Assembly: GCA_003506795.1 (NCBI GenBank) | Contig: DNYO01000273.1 | Coordinates: forward strand, 1 to 5,134 | Length of the DNA stretch: 5,134 nucleotides | Reading direction: 5' to 3' | Origin: Deltaproteobacteria bacterium | GTDB lineage: Bacteria > Desulfobacterota > Syntrophorhabdia > Syntrophorhabdales > Syntrophorhabdaceae | In this document: piece after piece, positions 1-4,517 of the stretch | How positions within the stretch are numbered: the stretch's first letter is position 1 | How the letters are laid out: each line of letters begins with the position of its first letter | Position numbers and translations under genes: made by a program | The notes under the pieces: model-generated | The model's database searches: none | What the model saw: only the letters and a program-made list of their open reading frames with translations | What the model was told of the DNA's origin: nothing

Positions 1-68
1 CGGCCGATAACATCAAGACCAGTGAACGATACGGGGAACTCCGATCATCCTGGTATGTTAAATCATAA
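1..68 (+). CDS. C-terminal end of an upstream gene (partial)
   Basis: Reading from base 3, an open frame of 21 codons runs to a TAA at 66-68. The visible tail reads ADNIKTSERYGELRSSWYVKS. The other two frames either stop at once or run on as non-protein-like sequence, and third positions in this frame are mostly G or C, as in the genes that follow. The stop lies 11 nt before the next ATG, and that gene's ribosome-binding site overlaps this stop codon, which fits an operon. Too little is visible to assign a family or function. It could also be chance open sequence. Confidence 0.42.
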   Translation, partial: ADNIKTSERYGELRSSWYVKS

Positions 69-79
69 GGGGGTTACCG

Positions 80-1051
80 ATGACCAAGGGCCAATCTCTT
101 TTCATGGCGATTTTTTGTTTTCTATTCTCCTTCGTTGCCGCGGATGCGTACTGCCAGGGATTCAATCTGGCGGATTTCAAGACGGCCCTTAAGGCGCAGA
201 TAAAATCGACGGGTGCAAGGGATACCGTTGTTAAGCGTGTGCCCGCCGGCCAGTCCTGCGTCGAAGCATCGGACTCCAGGGCCGAAGAGGTTGCCAAAGT
301 AGTGAAAAGCATGCAGTCCAATGGCAAATTCGGCCTCCTGGGGGCGAGGATAGGCAGAACGAGCGGCTGGAATCCCCTTTCGATCGTCTCCGAGGAGACC
401 CGAAAGAAATATATCGGTGAAACGGCATCGGGGAGCATGCACACCTATACTGTCGCCCAGTTGTACGATGCGAACGGCAAGGTGTGGTTTACCATCGATG
501 CGGACAATTATCTGGGACCCATTTATATATCGGAGCACGGGACCGTCGACTGGAACGCCGATCATACGAAGCTGATCGAGGACGTCCCGCCTGTCATCAG
601 AGGGGTCCACATGTTCAACCCGCCTGCCGCCTTTGTGGGTGACAACGTTCAGTTCCAGGTGAGCGCCGAGGCGGCGCCCTGGATCTCGGGGAGCCTGAAG
701 TATAAATGGATGTACGTAGGCGGGACAAAGGTGTTAGGTCAGGGCGAATCACTGAACCTCAGGGTGGACCGAGCGACTACCTATAATCTGAAGGCCATTG
801 TCTATCACGTCGTCAAGGGAAAGGAGATAGTCCTTGCCGAGGCTACGGGCTCGACACTCGTCAGTCCGAAGCCCGTAATTCCCGTTGCGCCTGCCCCCGA
901 CACCAGTACGACGGGCAGGCGATACACCTCACGGCCATCAGGCGGTCAGTCGGCCAATCCCACCGGGGTTGTGCCGCCGATAAACACGACGAACCCCGTG
1001 CAGGGTGTTTTCGATGTATTCAAGAAGGCCGGTGATTTCTTCGGGAAGTAA
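80..1051 (+). CDS. Secreted protein of unknown family with Ig-like domain and Ser/Thr/Pro-rich tail
   Basis: This 323-residue protein starts at an ATG preceded by AAGGGGG at 67-73. Residues 1-23 form a signal peptide (basic start, hydrophobic run LFMAIFCFLFSFVA, AxA-like site at ADA), so it is probably exported to the periplasm or cell surface. There is no proper lipobox before Cys25. Cys25 and Cys60 are the only mature cysteines and could pair. Residues 60-165 form a compact, beta-rich domain I do not recognise (YTVAQLYDANGKVWFTIDADNY). Residues 170-262 look like an Ig/PKD-type beta sandwich (NPPAAFVGDNVQFQV, then a KYKWMY strand). Residues 265-308 are a Pro/Ser/Thr-rich linker, followed by a short amphipathic helix (VFDVFKKAGDFFGK). 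No catalytic motif is visible. A glycosyltransferase gene begins 3 nt after its stop, so it may be that enzyme's substrate or partner. Function unknown. Confidence 0.85.
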   Translation: MTKGQSLFMAIFCFLFSFVAADAYCQGFNLADFKTALKAQIKSTGARDTVVKRVPAGQSCVEASDSRAEEVAKVVKSMQSNGKFGLLGARIGRTSGWNPLSIVSEETRKKYIGETASGSMHTYTVAQLYDANGKVWFTIDADNYLGPIYISEHGTVDWNADHTKLIEDVPPVIRGVHMFNPPAAFVGDNVQFQVSAEAAPWISGSLKYKWMYVGGTKVLGQGESLNLRVDRATTYNLKAIVYHVVKGKEIVLAEATGSTLVSPKPVIPVAPAPDTSTTGRRYTSRPSGGQSANPTGVVPPINTTNPVQGVFDVFKKAGDFFGK

Positions 1052-1054
1052 CCA

Positions 1055-2413
1055 GTGACGGGCGAGGGCCGCACCCGGTACGCGCTTGTCCCGCTCGTTG
1101 CGGTTGTCCTTGCGTATCTCAACTCCTTTCAGGGGGTTTTTCAGCTCGATGACTACAACGTCATCGTCTTCAACCCCGCCGTCCACTCCTGGTCCGCCTT
1201 CTGGCAGGACGTGTTCCACGGGATACGCCCGCTCCTCAAGCTGACTTATACCCTTAACTGGAGTTCACCAGCAGGGACGTTCGGGTTCCACGCATTCAAC
1301 CTGGCCATACACCTGACGAACACGCTCCTGGTCTTCAACCTTACCGCATACTTTTTCAGAGAGGGCCGCGAGGCTATGCCGGCGAAGAGACTGTACATGA
1401 CCGCCTGTCTGACGGCACTTATCTTCGGACTGCATCCCATCCAGACTGAGGCGGTGACATACATAAGCGGACGCAGTGCGTCTCTGATGTCGATGTTCTA
1501 TCTGGGAAGTCTTGCCGCCTACGTCAAAGGCACCCGGGAGAGTGGACCCGTCTGCCTCTACCTTCTTTCCCCTTTGCTCTTTCTCCTTGCTGTGGCGACA
1601 AAAGAGACGGGCATAACCCTGCCGTTCGCCATTGTGCTCTGGGAAGCCGCCGCCGGGCGGCGCGTCGGTTTTAAAAGGGCGCTCGGGAACCAGTCGGTCC
1701 ACTGGATGCTCCTGGGAGTGCTGGCTGTGGCCGTCCTCGCCCATCTGCGCTACCGCCTGTTTCTCCTGTATAGTCTCAACCTCAGAGGATTCCAGGAGAA
1801 CCTTCTCGGCCAGATAAACGGGGCGGCCCACCTGCTTTCGCACGTGGTCATGCCGGGCCGACTCAATGTCGATCCCGGCACTCTTCCTCCCGTGGGTTGG
1901 TTCTCGGTGCAATCGCTGACTCTCGTCTGTATCGCGGCGCTGGCTGCTGTCGGGATATGGAAAAAGAGGTACTGGCTATTTTTCGGGACAGCCTGGTTTC
2001 TCCTGCACATGATGGTGATAAATGTTCTTATCCCGCGCATCGACAGTGTCAGCGACCGTCATTTCTACCAGGCAAGCTGGGGGATCTTTCTCGTTGCCGG
2101 CGCAGCCATAGGGTGGCTCTTTCTTCGTTTCCCCGGGGGGAGCCGATGGTTAATAACTGTGGTGGCCACAGTCTCCATCCTTCTCGGCGGCTATACCGTT
2201 ACCCGTAATTGCGTGTACAAGAGCGAGATCGCCCTGTGGGAGGACACCGCCAGAAAATCGCCTCAGAACCCCAGGGCGTACAATAACCTCGGTTATGCCT
2301 ATGCACTGAAGGGGCGCAAAGCCGACGCACGTGATGCCTACCGCCATGCCCTCGAAATAGACCCCGCCTTCGAACACGCCCGCAACAACCTGAAAATGTT
2401 AGACACGCAATGA
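1055..2413 (+). CDS. TMTC-like polytopic glycosyltransferase (GT-C fold) with C-terminal TPR
   Basis: This 452-residue protein starts at a GTG only 3 nt after the preceding stop, with GGGAAG at 1043-1048 as a modest ribosome-binding site, implying translational coupling. About ten membrane segments are visible. Family signs, in order: FQLDDYNVI at 29-36 in the first periplasmic loop, whose Asp32/Asp33 are the likely catalytic acids of a GT-C enzyme; HPIQTEAVTYISGRS at 127-141; ATKETGITLP at 181-190; and DRHFYQASWGIFLVAG at 334-349. These match the TMTC/protein O-mannosyltransferase-like family, which moves a sugar from a polyprenyl-phosphate carrier to an acceptor outside the membrane. Residues 406-440 form one clear TPR (PRAYNNLGYAYALKG then ALEIDPAF). 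Many relatives carry longer TPR arrays, so this tail is short. The real sugar and acceptor are unknown; the secreted neighbour with a Ser/Thr-rich tail is an attractive candidate acceptor. A lipid or glycan acceptor remains possible. Confidence 0.85.
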   Translation: MTGEGRTRYALVPLVAVVLAYLNSFQGVFQLDDYNVIVFNPAVHSWSAFWQDVFHGIRPLLKLTYTLNWSSPAGTFGFHAFNLAIHLTNTLLVFNLTAYFFREGREAMPAKRLYMTACLTALIFGLHPIQTEAVTYISGRSASLMSMFYLGSLAAYVKGTRESGPVCLYLLSPLLFLLAVATKETGITLPFAIVLWEAAAGRRVGFKRALGNQSVHWMLLGVLAVAVLAHLRYRLFLLYSLNLRGFQENLLGQINGAAHLLSHVVMPGRLNVDPGTLPPVGWFSVQSLTLVCIAALAAVGIWKKRYWLFFGTAWFLLHMMVINVLIPRIDSVSDRHFYQASWGIFLVAGAAIGWLFLRFPGGSRWLITVVATVSILLGGYTVTRNCVYKSEIALWEDTARKSPQNPRAYNNLGYAYALKGRKADARDAYRHALEIDPAFEHARNNLKMLDTQ

Positions 2414-2485
2414 TTCTGGGGGCAGTACGTACGAAAACATGGCGGACAGGACGGGCAGCTCCGCAAGAAGTATTGTTATGTCTCT
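2414..2485. other. Short convergent intergenic gap
   Basis: These 72 bases separate the stops of two converging genes. A shared terminator would be expected, but I see only a weak inverted repeat, GCGGA (2442-2446) with TCCGC (2460-2464), a 13-nt loop and no clean T-run on either strand. I do not call a terminator. Confidence 0.5.
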
Positions 2486-3148
2486 CTACTGCTCATCCCG
2501 ATAACGGACCATCTGTTTTTCTGTCAACACGTCGGAGAGGCGCTTCGTCATGGCTTTTTCGACTTCTGCGAGTTCAGAGTTTACGGTGGCGAGATCGGGA
2601 TGGTCCATTTTTTCATACTTCCCGATTATGAGCGCCCGTCTGTTCTTTTGATCTTCCAGGATGGATGCGACCTGCGATTGCTGCGCGGGATCAAGGTTCA
2701 GGCGGTCCTTCAGCGTCGCGGCATCGGGAAGCGCATTCTGTGCAGTGTTCAACAATCTGAAATAATAGGAAGTGTATCTCCGGGAAAACCTCTCCTGCCT
2801 CGCCTGCAGCCTGGTCTTCTGTTCGTCATTAAGCTTCTCTTTTATGAGTTCAAAATTCCGATCGTAAACCTTCTTGAGACTTGGCTCATAGGACGCCCTT
2901 ATACTTGTCGCCTTTGCCTCCGTCATTGTGAGTATCTTATTGATCTCGGCCTGCTGCCCGGTATCGAGATTGAGGTCAACGGTGAGCTTTTTCATGATCT
3001 TTTTCACCCTGTCCTCGGCACTGCGTGACCTGTCGGCCCGGGATCCATCCAACTGGTGATTGAAGTATATCCGCGTCCCCAGTGAGCCCGCGAAGATCCC
3101 CACCAGCAGAACGAGCACCAACGTGACGATGAACTTTATCTTGTCCAT
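2486..3148 (-). CDS. Membrane-anchored periplasmic LTxxQ (Spy/CnrX-like) sensor-type protein, internally duplicated
   Basis: The protein has 220 residues. I chose the ATG at 3148 because AGGAG (complement of 3156-3160) lies 7 nt upstream and a membrane anchor follows at once. An in-frame extension to 3211 would overlap the upstream gene and is not protein-like. Residues 5-25 form one membrane helix; the rest is a highly charged, almost wholly helical periplasmic domain. Four LTxxQ-like motifs occur in pairs: LNLDTGQQ (59-66) with LNDEQ (106-110), and LNLDPAQQ (150-157) with LTEKQ (208-212). Each pair resembles the helical hairpin of Spy, CpxP, ZraP and CnrX, so the protein looks like two such units in tandem. 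It has no cysteine and only two histidines (His31, His183), fewer ligands than known metal sensors of this group. It is the last gene of a sigma-factor operon, 13 nt after the candidate anti-sigma gene. The likely role is sensing envelope stress or a toxic compound and passing the signal to the sigma system; a chaperone role is the alternative. Confidence 0.85.
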   Translation of the reverse strand: MDKIKFIVTLVLVLLVGIFAGSLGTRIYFNHQLDGSRADRSRSAEDRVKKIMKKLTVDLNLDTGQQAEINKILTMTEAKATSIRASYEPSLKKVYDRNFELIKEKLNDEQKTRLQARQERFSRRYTSYYFRLLNTAQNALPDAATLKDRLNLDPAQQSQVASILEDQKNRRALIIGKYEKMDHPDLATVNSELAEVEKAMTKRLSDVLTEKQMVRYRDEQ

Positions 3149-3155
3149 GGTATCT

Positions 3156-3160
3156 CTCCT
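3156..3160 (-). promoter_or_regulatory. Ribosome-binding site fixing the start of the LTxxQ protein
   Basis: The minus strand reads GAGAGGAGAGATACC before the ATG at 3148. AGGAG sits 7 nt from the start codon and lies just past the TGA (3162-3164) of the upstream gene. It rules out the longer in-frame start at 3211. Confidence 0.8.
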
Positions 3161-3161
3161 C

Positions 3162-3485
3162 TCAACCATTGTCATCCAGAAGGACCAGCTCGACGTTGTC
3201 GTCGGCCACAATCCGGGCGAAATACTGATCGCCGGTCACATCATAGCGGTATACGGCAACGGCAAGAAATATGACGATCGCACATGCCACGGGGCAGATC
3301 CGCCAGAACATCTTCCCGAACATATCCGTCCAGGCGGGGGCCTCCGATGCGTCCCGCATCTGGCCTATGCTGTTCATGACCCCCATTTCCCACGAGTCGC
3401 CCGGTTCGGGCCCCCCGCGGCTTTTGTGCGCGGCGGCAAGGGTCTTTTCGAGCCGTTGGAGTTCCTCTTCCTTCAGGGATTTCAT
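3162..3485 (-). CDS. Small single-pass membrane protein, candidate anti-sigma factor (CnrY-like in layout)
   Basis: The protein has 107 residues. A near-perfect ribosome-binding site, AAGGAGG (complement of 3494-3500), lies 8 nt upstream of the ATG and touches the sigma gene's TAA. Residues 1-55 are charged and probably cytoplasmic, with an N-terminal helix (MKSLKEEELQRLEKTLAAAH) and a W-x(3)-VM-x(2)-I pattern (WEMGVMNSI, 32-40) of the sort seen at the N-terminus of many anti-sigma proteins. Residues 63-79 (ICPVACAIVIFLAVAVY) span the membrane, leaving an acidic periplasmic tail of about 28 residues. The HxxxCxxC motif of zinc-binding anti-sigma factors is absent. Size, topology and position between an ECF sigma gene and a periplasmic sensor gene parallel CnrY of Cupriavidus (known: short, single-pass, binds CnrH). 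No sequence similarity to CnrY is claimed. The anti-sigma role is inferred from context. Confidence 0.8.
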   Translation of the reverse strand: MKSLKEEELQRLEKTLAAAHKSRGGPEPGDSWEMGVMNSIGQMRDASEAPAWTDMFGKMFWRICPVACAIVIFLAVAVYRYDVTGDQYFARIVADDNVELVLLDDNG

Positions 3486-3499
3486 ATGACATGCCTCCT

Positions 3500-4102
3500 T
3501 TATTTCCTGCCGGCATCTTTAAGGAGCTTACGAAGCCTGTTGCGCGACCGGAAAGAACGAATCTTCACATTCGCCGTGCTCCATCCGAGCAGATCTGCCG
3601 TTTCCCGCACCGACAATCCTTCCATGTAGACGAGTTCCAGCACCATGCGATCTTCCGGTGTCAATCTGGCCAATGCCCAGTCAAGCACTTCCCGTGCCTC
3701 GATCTGCCTTCCGATATCATCCAGCGATCCCCCGGACGATTCGGACAGGGTATTCTCGATCCATTCGCGGTGCTGTTCGCCGAGGGAACTCATGGCCACC
3801 TCTTTCGATCGATAGGCGCGCCTCCAGTAGTCGTAGCAGGTTCGTGTCGCAATGGCCGCGATCCAATGCCTGAACCCTTCGGGCCCGCTGAACTTCGCAA
3901 GAGACTCCCAGACCCGTATGAAGGCGTCATGAGCCACCTCTTCGGCGTCCTCATAGGGGATATGGCGATTCACGATCTTAAAGACATACATTTTGTATTT
4001 CTTGAGAAGAAAGGCGAAGGCGTTCCTGTCCCCGTTGAGGACGCGGGTTATATATGCGGCGTCGGAGGACTCGTGCTCGTCCTTATCGATATGATCAATC
4101 AC
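3500..4102 (-). CDS. ECF-type RNA polymerase sigma-70 family factor
   Basis: From a GTG at 4102 the protein has 200 residues, typical for ECF sigma factors. Region 2 spans residues 17-96, with YITRVLNGDRNAFAFLLKKY, then DAEEVAHDAFIRVWESL (52-68, core RNA polymerase binding) and FRHWIAAIATRTCYDYWRR (77-95, -10 recognition). Region 4 spans about 142-194, with LTPEDRMVLELVYMEGLSVR and a helix-turn-helix, ETADLLGWSTANVKIRSFRS, for the -35. Regions 1 and 3 are absent, as expected. The frame stays open upstream to a GTG at 4234, which has GGAG 5 nt before it and would give 244 residues. I prefer 4102 because the 44 extra residues match nothing expected in the family and overlap a possible sigma-70 promoter and a hairpin, but the 4102 start lacks a good ribosome-binding site. 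The gene heads an operon with the candidate anti-sigma factor (14-nt gap) and the LTxxQ protein. An ECF-type promoter at 4280-4310 suggests autoregulation. Confidence 0.93.
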   Translation of the reverse strand: MIDHIDKDEHESSDAAYITRVLNGDRNAFAFLLKKYKMYVFKIVNRHIPYEDAEEVAHDAFIRVWESLAKFSGPEGFRHWIAAIATRTCYDYWRRAYRSKEVAMSSLGEQHREWIENTLSESSGGSLDDIGRQIEAREVLDWALARLTPEDRMVLELVYMEGLSVRETADLLGWSTANVKIRSFRSRNRLRKLLKDAGRK

Positions 4103-4123
4103 GGCGGATACCCATACAGGTCT

Positions 4124-4152
4124 GTTATAACAAAGCTGACCCGCCAGGGCAA
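4124..4152 (-). promoter_or_regulatory. Possible housekeeping sigma-70 promoter for the sigma operon
   Basis: On the minus strand TTGCCC (complement of 4147-4152) is followed after exactly 17 nt by TATAAC (complement of 4124-4129), a good match to TTGACA-17-TATAAT. Transcription would start near 4117, about 15 nt before the GTG at 4102. It could supply basal transcripts in addition to the ECF promoter further upstream. If real, it argues that the sigma protein does not begin at 4234. A chance match is possible. Confidence 0.42.
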
Positions 4153-4167
4153 GCTCCATATCCAGGG

Positions 4168-4187
4168 CCCGCCGACCCATCGGCGGG
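4168..4187. other. Perfect 8-bp GC-rich hairpin in the sigma gene leader
   Basis: CCCGCCGA (4168-4175) and TCGGCGGG (4180-4187) pair perfectly around the loop CCCA. On the + strand TTT follows, but no gene there needs termination. On the minus strand it lies between the ECF promoter and the likely GTG start of the sigma factor and has no T-run after it, so a leader structure affecting translation or attenuation is more plausible than a terminator. If translation starts at 4234 it is coding sequence. Confidence 0.45.
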
Positions 4188-4279
4188 TTTACCGCCGCGT
4201 GAGTGCTCGATCTTACTTCGCAAACGCCTTCCACATTCTCTCCATCACGGAGCTTTTTTCACCTGCTCCTTTTCCCCTT

Positions 4280-4310
4280 AAGTCGTACCATCCGCAAAAA
4301 AGGTTACAAG
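4280..4310 (-). promoter_or_regulatory. ECF-type promoter facing the sigma operon
   Basis: The minus strand reads CTTGTAACC (complement of 4302-4310), 14 nt, then TACGACTT (complement of 4280-4287). The core is TGTAAC-N17-CGAC. The same two half-motifs with the same spacing occur on the + strand at 4423-4453 with an unrelated spacer. The form agrees with ECF promoters, closely with the published B. subtilis SigX type (TGTAAC/CGAC). Transcription would start near 4275, leaving a leader of about 40 nt to the GTG at 4234 or about 170 nt to 4102. It suggests that the sigma factor activates its own operon. Confidence 0.72.
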
Positions 4311-4431
4311 GAGATGAGAAGATGGGTAATAGGTAATAGGTGATGGGTAATCGGTAAAACGAGAAAAAAAGAGTCCTTCCTATGACCTATAACCCATTAC
4401 CTATTACCTATCTTCATTTCTTCTTGTAACC
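4302..4431. repeat. 130-bp imperfect palindrome of inverted heptamer arrays
   Basis: The arms 4302-4354 and 4379-4431 are inverted copies. Pairing position i with 8733-i gives 43 Watson-Crick pairs of 53, plus 4 G-U pairs if read as + strand RNA. The left arm holds five tandem heptamers, RGGTAAT-like, at 4324-4358 (GGGTAAT, AGGTAAT, AGGTGAT, GGGTAAT, CGGTAAA). The right arm holds four on the opposite strand at 4382-4409 (ATGACCT, ATAACCC, ATTACCT, ATTACCT). The centre (about 4355-4378) is A-rich. The outermost 9 bp, GGTTACAAG and CTTGTAACC, are the -35 elements of the two divergent promoters. The element is markedly more AT-rich than the flanking genes. It may be a regulator-binding array, a small repeat of the STRR type, or a palindromic mobile remnant. 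Confidence 0.85.
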
Positions 4432-4453
4432 AATCGTGGACCTTTTACGACTT
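4423..4453 (+). promoter_or_regulatory. ECF-type promoter facing the efflux adaptor gene
   Basis: CTTGTAACC (4423-4431) is followed after 14 nt by TACGACTT (4446-4453), giving the core TGTAAC (4425-4430)-N17-CGAC (4448-4451). It is identical in both half-motifs and in spacing to the divergent minus-strand copy. The expected start is near 4459, with a leader of about 60 nt before the adaptor ATG at 4518. It would place the efflux pump under the neighbouring ECF sigma factor. Confidence 0.72.
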
Positions 4454-4505
4454 CATAGAAAGCATGATGAAGAATTTGAAGACGTGGATGAAAAATTTTT
4501 ATGGC

Positions 4506-4511
4506 AAGGAG
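4506..4511 (+). promoter_or_regulatory. Ribosome-binding site fixing the adaptor start
   Basis: AAGGAG lies 6 nt before the ATG at 4518. In-frame ATGs at 4464, 4467 and 4488 have no comparable site, and those at 4464/4467 would lie within about 10 nt of the predicted transcription start. Confidence 0.7.
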
Positions 4512-4517
4512 CCCAAG

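Noticed and set aside
35..59. GGAAC-N17-GTT, resembling a general-stress (EcfG-type) promoter before the gene at 80
   Set aside because: It lies inside the probable last codons of the upstream gene, the -10 half is only three bases, and no second copy supports it.
80..160. Lipoprotein signal at Cys25 of the secreted protein
   Set aside because: The residues before the cysteine (ADAY) do not fit a lipobox. An ordinary signal-peptidase site after Ala23 fits better.
122..610. Minus-strand open frame of 162 codons opposite the secreted-protein gene
   Set aside because: It is antisense to a gene with a signal peptide, a good ribosome-binding site and operon context. The translation is Arg/Gly-rich and not domain-like.
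2442..2464. Inverted repeat GCGGA/TCCGC as a bidirectional terminator between the convergent genes
   Set aside because: The stem is only 5 bp with a 13-nt loop and no T-run on either side.
4168..4190. Hairpin followed by TTT as a rho-independent terminator on the + strand
   Set aside because: No + strand gene ends near it, the T-run is only three bases, and it sits in the leader or N-terminal part of the minus-strand sigma gene.
3491..4336. Long + strand open frame of 281 codons opposite the sigma gene
   Set aside because: It is antisense to a clear ECF sigma factor, has no recognisable domain, and runs through the promoter and repeat region. It is a shadow of the sigma gene.
4324..4409. 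Heptamer repeats as a CRISPR array
   Set aside because: The units are 7 bp, tandem without unique spacers, and inverted about a centre. There are no cas genes in the window.
4464..4517. Upstream in-frame ATGs (4464, 4467, 4488) as the adaptor start
   Set aside because: None has a ribosome-binding site comparable to AAGGAG before 4518, and the first two nearly coincide with the predicted transcription start. The encoded extension is not impossible, so this is a preference, not a proof.
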